Notes: generated by a model not told the origin, from the sequence alone. A stretch of 64,000 nt of DNA from Burkholderiaceae bacterium (GCA_030158305.1 JAOATE010000080.1:1-64000), one strand, 5' to 3'. Shown: positions 55,217-64,000, counted from the stretch's first letter. A program made the numbers and translations.

Positions 55217-56584
55217 ATGAAAACGATACTTGAGAGCTTTGCTGAATACTTTTCAAACGCCACATTTGAACAGTTACCTCCAGAGGTGGTTCAAAAAACA
55301 AAACTACTGATCGTTGACTATTTAGGCGTGTCCATCGCGGGGCTCAAGATGGATTTCCCACGCATGACGATTGATTACCTCCAGAGCTTGGAAGGCGTGG
55401 GTCAAGCAACACTGATGGGCTCGACACGCAAAGTGCCTGCCATTCATGCTGCATTAGGGAATGGCGTTGCAGGTCACGCCCTGGATATGGATGATGGCTT
55501 TCGTTACGGCGGCGTTCACGCGGGTGTCGCCGTTATTCCTGCAGCGCTTGCGCTCGCGGAGTCTCTCAAGCTGGATGGCAAACAACTCATTCTCTCCATT
55601 GTTTGTGGCTACGAAATTGTGAATCGTATCGCCAAAGCAATGAATCCCTCTCACCTGGGTCGAGGATTTCACACGACGGGTACGCTTGGCGTGCTGGGTG
55701 CAGCAGCAGCCTGTGGCGTGCTTGCAAAGCTCAATGCTTCGCAGATGGCCAGCGCGCTGGGTATGTCGGCACTCCAAGGGGCGGGACTGCTTGAAATTTT
55801 GAATGATGGCGCGATGGTCAAGCCCCTGCATCCTGGAAAGGCTGCCATGGCCGGCATTTTGTCTATTGAATTGGCCAAGCGCGGAGCCAAAGGCCCCCTC
55901 ACGGCACTGGAGGGTGAAAAAGGAATGTTCAAGGCGATGGCTGACAGCGTCAACACAGACGGTCTGCTCGACGGCCTCGGCTCAGACTTTTTTATTATGG
56001 GTCAGTACATCAAGTTTCATGCGGCATGCCGACACATTCACCCTGCCATCGATGGCCTGCTGGACATCATGCGCAAAGAAAACTTGTCCTATCAAGAAAT
56101 CGATGCTCTGAACATCACAACCTACCCTGTCGCCATTAGTTTTTGTGGCACAAGTACTGCGCCTGAGACTGCTGAAGCTGCAAAGTTTAGTCTGGCGTCT
56201 TCCTGTGCCATGGCGGCATTTTATGGTGATGCGGGAGAGGAACGCTATTCCGTCGAGACCGTTCAAAATCAAGATATTCAACAGTTGGCGACACGCGTCA
56301 CAAGCTCAGCCAATGCAAGATGGGCGGATGCCTACCCAAGAGAACGCGGCGCGGATATTGAATTGCTAACGACTTCGGGTAAAAAGTTTTTAACTCAAGT
56401 ACCGCTGTCAAAAGGCGAACCTGAAAATCCAGCGAGTGACGAAGACTTCATCAGAAAATTCACACAAAACACTCTTGCTCAGCCAGAATCGTTACGTCAT
56501 CAAATTCTGGAGATGTCTCTGGCGCTTGACTCCCACGAGGTGTCAGGTCTGACTGTATTGTTAGGAAAACTTCAGGGGAATTGA
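55217..56584 (+). CDS. MmgE/PrpD-family protein
   Basis: The 455-residue product is a second MmgE/PrpD member: LLIVDYLGVSIAGLKMD, AALGNGVAGHALDMDDGFRYGGVHAGVAVIPAALALAE, RGFHTTGTLGVLGAAAACG, and KPLHPGKAAMAGILSIELA. The conserved Asp-Asp-Gly and His motifs are intact, so it may be an active dehydratase, epimerase or decarboxylase. It is 50 bases after the CoA-transferase, and the second Bug gene starts one base after its stop. Together the genes suggest breakdown of a branched or unsaturated di/tricarboxylic acid. Confidence 0.88.
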   Translation: MKTILESFAEYFSNATFEQLPPEVVQKTKLLIVDYLGVSIAGLKMDFPRMTIDYLQSLEGVGQATLMGSTRKVPAIHAALGNGVAGHALDMDDGFRYGGVHAGVAVIPAALALAESLKLDGKQLILSIVCGYEIVNRIAKAMNPSHLGRGFHTTGTLGVLGAAAACGVLAKLNASQMASALGMSALQGAGLLEILNDGAMVKPLHPGKAAMAGILSIELAKRGAKGPLTALEGEKGMFKAMADSVNTDGLLDGLGSDFFIMGQYIKFHAACRHIHPAIDGLLDIMRKENLSYQEIDALNITTYPVAISFCGTSTAPETAEAAKFSLASSCAMAAFYGDAGEERYSVETVQNQDIQQLATRVTSSANARWADAYPRERGADIELLTTSGKKFLTQVPLSKGEPENPASDEDFIRKFTQNTLAQPESLRHQILEMSLALDSHEVSGLTVLLGKLQGN

Positions 56585-56585
56585 C

Positions 56586-57554
56586 ATGAAAAACACCTTC
56601 GGTTTGTTTTTTAAGAAAATCATTTTCTTGTCGGTACTGACAGCCAGCTCTGCATGGGCGGCCTTCCCTGACAAGCCCGTCACGCTCGTCGTACCTTTCG
56701 CGCCAGGCGGCTCGAACGATATCGTAGCGCGCCAGCTCGCCAAACAGCTGACGGCGCAATGGGGTCAGCCGGTCATCATTGAAAACAAACCCGGCGCCGG
56801 CACCGCGATCGGCGCGGCGTATGTCGCCAAACAACGTAACGATGGCTATACCCTGCTCGTCGCGTCATCGACATTCACCATGGCGCCCGCAGTCAATCCG
56901 AAACTTCCTTTTGATCCCGTCAAAGACTTCACACCAATCGCCATGATTGGAGAGGTGCCGCTTGCCCTAGCTGCCAAACCTAATGCGCCTGGCAAAGATG
57001 CGAAAGAGTATTTTGAATATCTGAAGCGCACGCCTAATCTGAATTATGGCGCCACAGGTGTTGGTAGCATCCAGCATTTCGCTGGGGTCATGCTCAGTCA
57101 GGCCCTTGGCAACAACATGGCGGCAGTTCAATACAAGGGTGGTGGTCCCGCGATGACAGATACGATGGGGGGGCACATCGAATTTTCGATTGGCAGCATG
57201 ACACAGGTGCTTCCTCAATTTAGAAATGGGACATTGAGAGGTATTGCGGTCACGAGCACCGAGCGCTCAGACGCTGCGCCCAACTTGCCCACTTTCCAAG
57301 AAGCCGGCATCAAAGGCTACGAGATTCAGCAATGGTGGGGGCTTCTCGGGCCGGCTAATGTCGATCCAAAGATACAAGACTTTATCAATGCTTCCGTCAA
57401 CAAAGCACTTAAGTCTGAGGACTTGATTCAATTTCTCGCCACAGATGGTGGCAAGACCAAGCCAATGAGCGTTGCTGATTTTACGCAGTTAGTGCATGGC
57501 GGCTTGAAACGCTGGGCTGCTGTGGCGAAACAAACTGGCATTTCCGCACAATAG
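56586..57554 (+). CDS. Bug-type periplasmic receptor (tripartite tricarboxylate transporter family)
   Basis: The 322-residue product has a signal peptide (cleavage near residue 22, SSAWAAF) and FPDKPVTLVVPFAPGGSNDIVARQL, ENKPGAGTAIGAAYVAKQ and GATGVGSIQHFAGVML. It starts one base after the MmgE/PrpD stop. This tight link suggests it binds the substrate of this pathway in the periplasm. No membrane components of a tripartite transporter are present in the window. Confidence 0.92.
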   Translation: MKNTFGLFFKKIIFLSVLTASSAWAAFPDKPVTLVVPFAPGGSNDIVARQLAKQLTAQWGQPVIIENKPGAGTAIGAAYVAKQRNDGYTLLVASSTFTMAPAVNPKLPFDPVKDFTPIAMIGEVPLALAAKPNAPGKDAKEYFEYLKRTPNLNYGATGVGSIQHFAGVMLSQALGNNMAAVQYKGGGPAMTDTMGGHIEFSIGSMTQVLPQFRNGTLRGIAVTSTERSDAAPNLPTFQEAGIKGYEIQQWWGLLGPANVDPKIQDFINASVNKALKSEDLIQFLATDGGKTKPMSVADFTQLVHGGLKRWAAVAKQTGISAQ

Positions 57555-57564
57555 GGATGTCGCG

Positions 57565-58425
57565 ATGCACTTAACGATTACGCCCATTCGTCCTGACTTT
57601 GGTGCAGAGATTTCGGGTATCAATCTATCCGCTCCTGTCTCTGACGCCAATAAACAGTTGCTCAATGACTTGCTTGCCCAGTACGCCGTGCTTGTCTTTC
57701 GCGATCAAGCACTCACGCCCCCAGCGTTTATGGCTGCAGCGGAGATTTTTGGCCCCTTGATGGATCAGCAACTCAAAAAATATGTTTTGCCTGACTACCC
57801 AATGGTCGGCTGCAATTCAACCGATGATCTGCCCCGAAAGAACGGTAAACTTCAAGTACGCGGCGAAAATTACCACACGGATCACTCCAACGAGCGCTGT
57901 CCTCCCAAAGCGACAACGCTCCATGCTTTGCAAATCCCGCCAAGCGGTGGAGACACCCAATTTGTGGATGTACGCCAAGCCTACGACGACCTGCCAAACG
58001 ATTTAAAAACCCGTATCAATGGTTTGTTTTCTTTGCATGTTCATCAAAGTAGTCGAAGCCCCCGTGAGCTCACCAAACTGAGTCCCGAGGACCTGGCCAA
58101 GATCCCGACTGCACTTCAGCCGCTGGTGATTCGACATCCTGGAAGTGGTCGACCCGCGCTTTATCTCAATACCGGTCGCATGGAAGGTATCGAGGGAATG
58201 TCACCAGATGAAGCATATCCTCTGATTGAGGACCTTTACAGCCGTGCGACAGAGTCGCGCTATGAATATCGCCATCAGTGGCGCACAGGCGACATGGTGA
58301 TCTGGGATAATCAAGCGGTCATGCATCAGGCCAATGCGGATTACGATCCTGAACAGAAACGCTTTTTATATCGTTTAATGATTCAAGGCGTCGCCTTGAG
58401 CCCTGCGCACGCTGCTGTTAACTAA
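57565..58425 (+). CDS. TauD/TfdA-family 2-oxoglutarate-dependent dioxygenase
   Basis: The 286-residue product has the non-heme iron facial triad: His 104 and Asp 106 in NYHTDHSNER, and His 254 in NQAVMHQAN. An Arg near 269 (RFLYRLMIQG) can bind 2-oxoglutarate. FGAEISGINLSAPVSDANKQL and FRDQALTPPAFMAAA are typical of the TauD group, which hydroxylate sulfonates, phenoxy acids and other carboxylates. It is ten bases after the Bug gene and ends the catabolic cluster. Substrate unknown. Confidence 0.9.
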   Translation: MHLTITPIRPDFGAEISGINLSAPVSDANKQLLNDLLAQYAVLVFRDQALTPPAFMAAAEIFGPLMDQQLKKYVLPDYPMVGCNSTDDLPRKNGKLQVRGENYHTDHSNERCPPKATTLHALQIPPSGGDTQFVDVRQAYDDLPNDLKTRINGLFSLHVHQSSRSPRELTKLSPEDLAKIPTALQPLVIRHPGSGRPALYLNTGRMEGIEGMSPDEAYPLIEDLYSRATESRYEYRHQWRTGDMVIWDNQAVMHQANADYDPEQKRFLYRLMIQGVALSPAHAAVN

Positions 58426-58453
58426 GCTGTTCATACTGAGCACAACAAAATTT

Positions 58454-58732
58454 ATGCTGACTAGAAACACCTGGATTGTTTGTTCGCTCATGAGTATTGC
58501 GATTCAGTTTGACAAAGTCATTCGTGCCCAAACTTTTGATCTCATCTCATTAGGCACTGCTTTGCTAATGGCACTCGTGATGGGTGCGGGCTGGGCCTTT
58601 GTGGCCGGTTGGGTCAGAGCCAAACTGATTCCGTCGCTCGCAGAAGATCATGCGCGGAATATTCAGATTGGCTTTGGCTTACTCTCACTACTAATGATTG
58701 CCAGCCTGATTTACAAGGCTTGGATAGCGTAA
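58454..58732 (+). CDS. small membrane protein of unknown function
   Basis: The 92-residue product has two or three hydrophobic segments (LGTALLMALVMGAGWAFVAGW and IGFGLLSLLMIASLIYKA) and few charged residues. I do not recognise a family. It is 28 bases after the dioxygenase gene and may belong to its transcript. It ends convergently with the cytochrome gene, with three bases between the stops. Confidence 0.55.
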   Translation: MLTRNTWIVCSLMSIAIQFDKVIRAQTFDLISLGTALLMALVMGAGWAFVAGWVRAKLIPSLAEDHARNIQIGFGLLSLLMIASLIYKAWIA

Positions 58733-58735
58733 AGC

Positions 58736-59320
58736 CTAAGGCGTCATTCGCGCTAAATAATATGAAATGTCCTGCAGATCTTGATCGGAGACGCCATAAA
58801 CAGATGCGGCCATATTGGAATCTCGACCGGCCGCTTGATTGTTTTTAAACTGCTGCATGCTGTGCAGCAAATAATCTTCTCGCTGACCCGCCAGTCTGGG
58901 GATCTGTTCACGACCTAGGTAGGTCGGCAGATGACATATTCCACATCGCATGCCTTCTGCTAATTTGCCACCACGGGCAAAAACCTCAGCGTCTTTGTCC
59001 GTTGGCACAGGTGCTAGAGGTTTGTCCGCATAGTACTTGGCGAGCGCTGTAATTTCTGCATCAGATACACCGTCGAGCGAACCTTTCATTGCAGGAATAT
59101 CACGCACACCTTCGCGAATCAAGACAAGCTGATTTTCAAGAAATAGTTTTGGTTGTGCCGCGAGGGATGGGATGCCTTTTAGTTGAGAATTTCCATCCGC
59201 GCCATGGCAAGCCGCGCACAGCGCTAGGCGCTGTGCGGAGATCTGTGCATATGCAGCAGGAGCCGCCGCAAGGACGGCCCCAAGCAAAACAACAACACGT
59301 ACAACAGACAACATTTGCAT
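58736..59320 (-). CDS. diheme cytochrome c
   Basis: The 194-residue periplasmic protein has a signal peptide (AVLAAAPAAYAQ) and two heme sites, CAACHGADG near residue 35 and CGICHLP near 125, each with a later methionine that could serve as axial ligand. It is a c4/c5-like tandem of two class I domains. It starts five bases after the PQQ-dehydrogenase stop, so the two are one transcript. It is the likely electron acceptor that passes electrons from the dehydrogenase towards the terminal oxidase. That function is inferred from context. Confidence 0.88.
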   Translation of the reverse strand: MQMLSVVRVVVLLGAVLAAAPAAYAQISAQRLALCAACHGADGNSQLKGIPSLAAQPKLFLENQLVLIREGVRDIPAMKGSLDGVSDAEITALAKYYADKPLAPVPTDKDAEVFARGGKLAEGMRCGICHLPTYLGREQIPRLAGQREDYLLHSMQQFKNNQAAGRDSNMAASVYGVSDQDLQDISYYLARMTP

Positions 59321-59325
59321 GAAGA

Positions 59326-60555
59326 TTACTTCTTGTAGGTCACGCGGTAGATGACGCCGTTTTGCTCGTCAGAGACCAACAGTGAACCATCTTTCATCTG
59401 ATGCAAGTAGGCAGGACGACCCCAGAATGACTGATCCGCAGGATTCATAAAGCCAGTCATAAAGGGCTCGACTTTTGCGTTTTTGCCATCAGCATCAGCG
59501 CGAACAGTCACCACATCAAAGCCGATTTTTTGAGTACGGTTCCAAGAACCTTTACGCGCGTTGAACAACACGTTTTTGTACTCAGCTGGGAACATATCGC
59601 CTGTATAGAACTTCACGCCCATTGTTGCAGCGTGAGGTCCCATCAAAGCAACAGGTTGCTCAACACCCGCGCAAGCGTTAGCTTTCTTGATGTCTGGATC
59701 GGCAATGTTGCCCTGGTGGCATGAAGGAAAACCGTAGTTCGCCTTGAGCTTCAAACGATTCATCGTGTCATTCGGTGTGTCATCACCCATCCAGTCACGA
59801 CCATGGTTACTAAACCAAAGTTCCTTGGTCACGGGATGCCAGTCAAAACCAACGGTGTTACGCACACCAGTTGCCAAGACTTCCATGCCGGAACCGTCTG
59901 CGTTGTAACGACGGATCTGAGCATACTCAGGTGTTGGCAGCTCACAGATGTTGCAAGGCGCACCAAATGGAACATACATCTTGCCGTCTGGACCGAAAGC
60001 AACATACTTCCAGTTATGGTGAGGCATCGGTGGGAAGTTGAACTTGGCGGTCAAGTCGACAGGAGTCGCGTTTGGATTTTTAGCGATGCCATCGAAACGC
60101 AAAACTTTATCCACGGCCACAACATAAAGCGAACCGTCTTTGTATGCGGCGGTAGGCTGGTTGAGCTTGTCCACCACGACACGTGAAGTGCGCTCTTTGC
60201 CATTGTCAGTCACTTCATAAATGCGACCCAGTGCGCGCGTACCAACGTAGTACTTGCCGTTCTCACCTTCTGTGATGGCGCGGCCACCGGGGATACCGTC
60301 AGCCCAAACCTCAACTTTAAAACCAGGAGGCAGTTTGATCTTATCAATCGGCACATCGGCAGCTTTAGTCGCGACCAGCTTGCCAGGCAGGGGTGCCAGC
60401 GTGGACTTTGCCATCGACTCGGGCATGCCTTGCTTCCATGCAGGTGGAGGTGCAGCTGCAGGAGCCGCAGCAGGTGCTGCAGTCTGCGCTTGAGCAGACA
60501 TACTAAATGCCAAGGCCAAACCCAGGCCGCTAATTGTGCGCAAGTAATTTTTCAC
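59326..60555 (-). CDS. PQQ-dependent sugar dehydrogenase (soluble type, sorbosone/aldose family)
   Basis: The 409-residue product begins at GTG 60555 (GGAG upstream). It has a signal peptide ending SAQAQ, a Pro/Ala-rich linker (APAAAPAAAPPP), then the beta-propeller of the soluble GDH/sorbosone family: LPPGFKVEVWADGIPGGRAIT, MPHHNWKYVAFGPDGKMYV, GVRNTVGFDWHP and LWFSNHGRDWMGDDTPNDTMN. The enzymes oxidise aldoses or related substrates in the periplasm with PQQ and calcium. Its substrate is unknown. Linkage with a cytochrome c gene and with pqqABCDE 1.2 kb away supports PQQ use. Confidence 0.85.
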   Translation of the reverse strand: MKNYLRTISGLGLALAFSMSAQAQTAAPAAAPAAAPPPAWKQGMPESMAKSTLAPLPGKLVATKAADVPIDKIKLPPGFKVEVWADGIPGGRAITEGENGKYYVGTRALGRIYEVTDNGKERTSRVVVDKLNQPTAAYKDGSLYVVAVDKVLRFDGIAKNPNATPVDLTAKFNFPPMPHHNWKYVAFGPDGKMYVPFGAPCNICELPTPEYAQIRRYNADGSGMEVLATGVRNTVGFDWHPVTKELWFSNHGRDWMGDDTPNDTMNRLKLKANYGFPSCHQGNIADPDIKKANACAGVEQPVALMGPHAATMGVKFYTGDMFPAEYKNVLFNARKGSWNRTQKIGFDVVTVRADADGKNAKVEPFMTGFMNPADQSFWGRPAYLHQMKDGSLLVSDEQNGVIYRVTYKK

Positions 60556-60703
60556 AGTCGTCTCCGTGACGTTTGATGTTTGAACAAGCTCATCTTGTTT
60601 TTTAACTACTAGGCAATATTACTAGAATTGAATATTTAGAGAAATTTTTTATCTACAACTTTTTTGGGTGAAATAAAAACGACGTATTTTGCTAGGGTAA
60701 ACA

Positions 60704-61639
60704 CTAGCCCCAGGAGGCGAGCGCTTGAAATGTTGCACTCAACATCCCTGGGTCGGTGAGATCGTGGCCTCCACCTGCAACACGGACTAAATTTGCATGA
60801 GGCACAGCACGTTGAATCTCTAGACTATTTTCAAAAGGACAGAGTGCATCCCTCTCTCCATGCACGAGCGTCAGTGGGATCGCTGACAGCAGTTGACTGT
60901 GTGCGAGGATATTTTGACCCACAAAGCATCGATGCCAGAGATAATGACTTTGCACTTTGTAACGCGCGATGAGCGTGTCGTGACCAGTCAAACCCATCGT
61001 GGGCGCCTGCGCCGGGTAAACGTTCATCGCCGCCTCATAGGCCATCCATGCCTTGGCAAGCTGCGATTGCTTTTGAACGTCCTGCTCCAGACAAAATACT
61101 TGATAGCCAAATTCGAGGATGGTCTGTCCAGAGTCCCTAGGCACTTGAGATTGCAAGCCTAGCCACGGCTCTCGACACCCTTCAGGCGGGTGTTCCATAA
61201 AATTTTCAATTTCAGCTTGCGTGCATAAAAAAGGACTGCGGCACAACATTCTGTTGATGCGTTCAGAATGCGCCTGGGCATACAGCAAGGCTAACGCCCC
61301 TCCCCAAGAGCCCCCCACCACACTCCACTTTGGTATGGACAGATGCTCACGCAGGCGCTCAATATCCGCGATTAAGTCTGAGGTCTCATTGTGGTCAATC
61401 TCCCCGGCCGGCAGACTTCGTCCACAACCGCGCTGGTCATATTGAATGATCCAGAAATGGGCAGGATCAAAAAATCGGCGATGCAGGGGGCTGGCGGAGC
61501 TTCCCGGGCCACCGTGCAACCACACCACAGGCATTCCCTCGGGATTACCACTAGCTTGCCAGTGCAGCTGATGTCCATTTCCGACCGCTAGCCACCCTTG
61601 CGCCACGGGCTGGGTCTCGGCAAATAGCTTATTTTTCAT
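60704..61639 (-). CDS. pip: proline iminopeptidase (alpha/beta hydrolase)
   Basis: The enzyme removes N-terminal proline from peptides. The 311-residue product has the oxyanion-hole motif VVWLHGGPGSSASP, the helix YDQRGCGRSLPAG, the nucleophile elbow GGSWGGALALLYA, and the C-terminal LVHGERDALCPFEN and GGGHDLT with Asp and His. It lies between the PQQ dehydrogenase and pqqA and is not known to be part of that pathway. Confidence 0.88.
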   Translation of the reverse strand: MKNKLFAETQPVAQGWLAVGNGHQLHWQASGNPEGMPVVWLHGGPGSSASPLHRRFFDPAHFWIIQYDQRGCGRSLPAGEIDHNETSDLIADIERLREHLSIPKWSVVGGSWGGALALLYAQAHSERINRMLCRSPFLCTQAEIENFMEHPPEGCREPWLGLQSQVPRDSGQTILEFGYQVFCLEQDVQKQSQLAKAWMAYEAAMNVYPAQAPTMGLTGHDTLIARYKVQSHYLWHRCFVGQNILAHSQLLSAIPLTLVHGERDALCPFENSLEIQRAVPHANLVRVAGGGHDLTDPGMLSATFQALASWG

Positions 61640-61754
61640 GTGGTTAACAATTCAAAAAGTTGCTAGAGTGATTTGATTTATTCTATATACTTGTACTTGA
61701 TGCCAAACAATGGCGTTGCGATACCATCCGTTAACCGCACTCTAGGAGACCGCT

Positions 61755-61829
61755 ATGAAATGGGAAACACCATCAGCAATTGATCTGCGTTTTGGTTTTG
61801 AAATCACAATGTACATCGCCAATCGCTAA
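61755..61829 (+). CDS. pqqA: PQQ precursor peptide PqqA
   Basis: The 24-residue peptide is the substrate from which PQQ is made. It carries Glu 16 and Tyr 20 in FEITMY, the pair cross-linked by PqqE in complex with PqqD. The gene begins at ATG 61755 with AGGAGA before it, and its length is that of the usual PqqA. The downstream hairpin before pqqB may raise pqqA over the rest of the operon. Confidence 0.95.
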   Translation: MKWETPSAIDLRFGFEITMYIANR

Positions 61830-61839
61830 TCGTTTTTCA

Positions 61840-61875
61840 AAAGGCCGAGACTCATGTCCCGGCCTTTCTTATTTT
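61840..61875 (+). terminator. partial terminator/attenuator between pqqA and pqqB
   Basis: AAAGGCCG (61840-61847) pairs with CGGCCTTT (61860-61867) and is followed by TTTCTTATTTT. The stem continues with GA/TC after one mismatch. A weak terminator here would let more transcripts carry pqqA alone, as in other pqq operons. Confidence 0.65.
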
Positions 61876-61883
61876 GAGTTGTG

Positions 61884-62798
61884 ATGCAAATACGCGTGCT
61901 AGGCTCCGCTGCCGGCGGAGGATTTCCTCAATGGAACTGTAACTGCCTGAACTGCTCAGGTGTGCGCCAAGGTAGTATCAACGCGCAGATGCGCACTCAA
62001 TCATCCATCATTATTGGCAACGGATCGCCCGACTGGGCATTGATCAATGCCTCGCCCGATGTGCTGACCCAAATCAAACAAACACCTGTCTTGCAACCGG
62101 CCAGACAGATGCGTGATAGCGGGATTGCCGCTGTCGTGTTGATGGATGCACAAGTCGATCACGTGACCGGCCTCATGATGTTGCGCGAAAGAAATTCGCC
62201 CTTGCCCATCTATGCCACTCAACAAGTCTTCGATGATTTGACGACTGGCTTGCCGCTCGTCAAGACGCTCGCTCATTACTGCACGGTCGATCAGCGCTTA
62301 ATTCGTCCGGATCAAGAAAATTTCAGCATCCCTGAGTTAGCAGGCATTGCATTCAAGCCGATCACTCTTTCTAGCAAAGCCCCTCCCTATTCTCCTCATC
62401 GTCACGATCCTCATCCAGGTGACAACATCGGACTGCTCATGACCGACATGGCGAGCGGGAAAAAAGCGTTTTATGCGCCAGGCCTAGGCATGATAGAGCC
62501 ACAGGTTGAGCAAGCGATGCGTGAAGCGGATGTGTTGTTAGTCGATGGCACCTTTTGGACTGATGATGAAATGATCAGCATGGGCCTGTCCTCCAAACGC
62601 GCAATCGACATGGGCCATCTCGCCCAATCCGGACCTGGTGGAATGATTGAAGCGTTAGCGTCCTATTCGACCAAGCGACGCATCCTGATTCACATCAACA
62701 ATACCAATCCCATCCTTCGCGAAGACTCACCGCAAGCGCTGCAATTGAAGGCGCTCGGCATTGAGGTCGCTTACGATGGCATGCACATAGAGATCTGA
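61884..62798 (+). CDS. pqqB: PQQ biosynthesis protein PqqB
   Basis: PqqB is a metallo-beta-lactamase-fold protein that hydroxylates the tyrosine part of the processed PqqA peptide. The 304-residue product has [18 protein letters not shown] near the N-terminus, the metal-binding region [13 protein letters not shown], and later GTFWTDDEM and [11 protein letters not shown]. The N-terminal cysteines are typical. The start is ATG 61884 (or the GTG just before). PqqC follows two bases after the stop. Confidence 0.96.
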   Translation: MQIRVLGSAAGGGFPQWNCNCLNCSGVRQGSINAQMRTQSSIIIGNGSPDWALINASPDVLTQIKQTPVLQPARQMRDSGIAAVVLMDAQVDHVTGLMMLRERNSPLPIYATQQVFDDLTTGLPLVKTLAHYCTVDQRLIRPDQENFSIPELAGIAFKPITLSSKAPPYSPHRHDPHPGDNIGLLMTDMASGKKAFYAPGLGMIEPQVEQAMREADVLLVDGTFWTDDEMISMGLSSKRAIDMGHLAQSGPGGMIEALASYSTKRRILIHINNTNPILREDSPQALQLKALGIEVAYDGMHIEI

Positions 62799-62800
62799 CC

Positions 62801-63514
62801 ATGACCGCATTAAAACCAGCCTGGACACGTGAAGAGTTTGAAGCCCAACTCCGCGCTAAAGGTCAGAGCTATCATATTCACCACCCCTTCAATGTCAAAA
62901 TGAATGCTGGCGAATGTTCTAAAGAACAAATTCGCGGCTGGGTCCTGAATCGTTTTTATTACCAGTGGATCATTCCCATCAAAGATGCGGCAGTCATGTC
63001 CAACTGCCAAGATCGCGAAACGCGACGCAGATGGATTTCCAGAATTTTGGATCATGACGGCTTTGGTGAATACAAGACCGATACAGAATGCGGAGGTCTC
63101 GAAGCTTGGACGCGGCTGGGACTGGCGGTTGGTTTAGATCGCGAGACACTCTGGTCTCTGAAAGAGGTCGAGCCTGCGGTTAAATTTGCGTGCGATGCCT
63201 ATGTCAACTTTGCACGCCAGCAGCCTTGGCAAGAAGCGATCTGTTCTTCTTTAACTGAAATGTTCGCGCCCCAAATTCATAAAGATCGTTTGGCGACATG
63301 GCCTACACACTATCCTTGGATTGAACCAGCAGGATTGCATTATTTCCGCTCACGCATTCCTTTAGCGCAGCGTGATGTCGATCATGGTCTCGAAGTCACT
63401 CTCAACCACTTTACGACACGCGCTCAGCAAGAGCGGGCACTTGATATCCTGCAATTCAAACTGGATATTTTGTGGTCAATGCTTGATGCCATTGAAAGAG
63501 CGTATCCCGTATGA
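62801..63514 (+). CDS. pqqC: pyrroloquinoline-quinone synthase PqqC
   Basis: PqqC is a cofactor-free helical oxidase that carries out the last ring closure and eight-electron oxidation to PQQ. The 237-residue product has [60 protein letters not shown] and [17 protein letters not shown], all family landmarks, and the expected length. It overlaps pqqD by four bases (ATGA). Confidence 0.97.
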   Translation: MTALKPAWTREEFEAQLRAKGQSYHIHHPFNVKMNAGECSKEQIRGWVLNRFYYQWIIPIKDAAVMSNCQDRETRRRWISRILDHDGFGEYKTDTECGGLEAWTRLGLAVGLDRETLWSLKEVEPAVKFACDAYVNFARQQPWQEAICSSLTEMFAPQIHKDRLATWPTHYPWIEPAGLHYFRSRIPLAQRDVDHGLEVTLNHFTTRAQQERALDILQFKLDILWSMLDAIERAYPV

Positions 63515-63789
63515 GCGATCCCACCGCGGCTCACCTTCCTGAACGCCCTCGTCTCAACAGACTTTTTCGTCTGCAGTGGGAAGAAGCGCAACAAGCTTAT
63601 GTGTTGCTTTATCCAGAGGGGATGGTCAAACTCAACCTCAGCGCAGCAGAAATCTTGAAACGTTGCGATGGAGAGCATACGATTGCTCAACTCATCGCCG
63701 AGCTCCAGCAGGCATTCGGTGAAGCGGATTTGCGTGATCCTATCGAGGGGATGTTGCGCGCAGCCTTTGAAAAAGACTGGATCCAATAG
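63511..63789 (+). CDS. pqqD: PqqA-binding chaperone PqqD
   Basis: PqqD binds the PqqA peptide and presents it to PqqE. The 92-residue product shows [41 protein letters not shown], the winged-helix-like peptide-binding (RRE) fold. It is a separate gene here rather than fused to PqqC. PqqE starts 15 bases downstream. Confidence 0.95.
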   Translation: MSDPTAAHLPERPRLNRLFRLQWEEAQQAYVLLYPEGMVKLNLSAAEILKRCDGEHTIAQLIAELQQAFGEADLRDPIEGMLRAAFEKDWIQ

Positions 63790-63804
63790 GATCACGCTCA
63801 GACG

Positions 63805-64000
63805 ATGACTCAGCCTGTTATCAATCCGCCCTTCTGGTTGCTCGCCGAGCTGACGTATCGCTGCCCCTTGCACTGCGTGTTTTGCTACAACCCAGTCAAC
63901 TACGACAGCATCAAAAATGAGCTTGATACAGACGCGTGGATTCGCGTTATGCGTGAAGCGCGCGCGCTGGGCGCCGCGCAATTAGGATTTTCGGGCGGTG
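63805..64000 (+). CDS. pqqE: PqqA peptide cyclase PqqE (radical SAM), 5' part
   Basis: PqqE is the radical SAM enzyme that makes the Glu-Tyr cross-link in PqqA. Only the first 65 codons are in the window. They include [23 protein letters not shown], where Cys 20, Cys 24 and Cys 27 form the CxxxCxxC cluster motif. The ending [10 protein letters not shown] fits the SAM-binding start. The gene is cut by the right end. Confidence 0.95.
   Translation, partial: MTQPVINPPFWLLAELTYRCPLHCVFCYNPVNYDSIKNELDTDAWIRVMREARALGAAQLGFSGG

Noticed and set aside
60577-60606. AACAAG/CTTGTT hairpin with T run upstream of the PQQ-dehydrogenase gene
   Set aside because: It would terminate only plus-strand transcripts, and no plus-strand gene ends there. 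The stem is six bases, easily chance.
1-64000. CRISPR arrays, insertion sequences, prophage genes
   Set aside because: No regularly spaced repeats, transposase-like or phage-structural proteins were seen on reading the window.

Overview
The window reads as a chromosome segment of a betaproteobacterium of the order Burkholderiales, most like the Alcaligenaceae. This is an inference from three things: gene order (TPR protein-lolB-ispE-tRNA-Gln), three Bug-type periplasmic receptors (a family greatly expanded in Bordetella and relatives), and the make-up of the core genes. Base composition is moderate in GC. I see no insertion sequence, prophage, CRISPR array, rRNA or replication origin.

Positions 1-35,100 are mostly housekeeping: TPR lipoprotein/lolB/ispE/tRNA-Gln, mutM, a GlcD-type FAD oxidase, phosphomannomutase and pgi, a UDP-N-acetylhexosamine dehydrogenase, coq7, an OsmC-like protein, thyA-folA-DUF945, the glycine cleavage operon gcvTHP behind a tandem glycine riboswitch, an HI0933-type flavoprotein, an inducible-type amino-acid decarboxylase, dcd, the Mrp/ApbC ATPase, metG, trhO, thiS-trmB, ffh, a CcsA-type membrane protein, ampD and htpG with a sigma-32-like promoter. 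The 420-base gap before coq7 holds a probable small RNA on the minus strand with five CCUCC elements.

Positions 35,100-41,100 are mixed accessory genes: an MscS channel overlapping an MmgE/PrpD gene, a Bug receptor, pagP, tRNA-Leu(CAA) with a zeta-kinase-like gene and a small partner directly behind it, and a DehI-family protein.

Positions 41,100-50,800 form a hydantoin / N-carbamoyl amino acid island. On the minus strand lie a DapA-like lyase with altered active-site residues, a D-hydantoinase, an N-carbamoyl-D-amino acid hydrolase and a complete polar-amino-acid-type ABC importer. A LysR regulator lies upstream, and a hydantoin racemase plus a second GlcD-type oxidase diverge from it. Two TAAC-N5-GTTA palindromes, one in each promoter region, suggest one LysR operator type controls both arms.

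Positions 50,900-58,430 are a CoA-dependent catabolic cluster under an IclR regulator: two Bug receptors, acyl-CoA dehydrogenase, CaiB/BaiF CoA-transferase, MmgE/PrpD and a TauD-type dioxygenase. The substrate is unknown.

Positions 58,450-64,000 are a PQQ region. A signal-peptide-bearing PQQ-type sugar dehydrogenase is followed by a diheme cytochrome c, then a proline iminopeptidase, then pqqABCDE, with pqqE cut by the window end. Cofactor synthesis, a likely PQQ enzyme and a likely electron acceptor therefore sit together.
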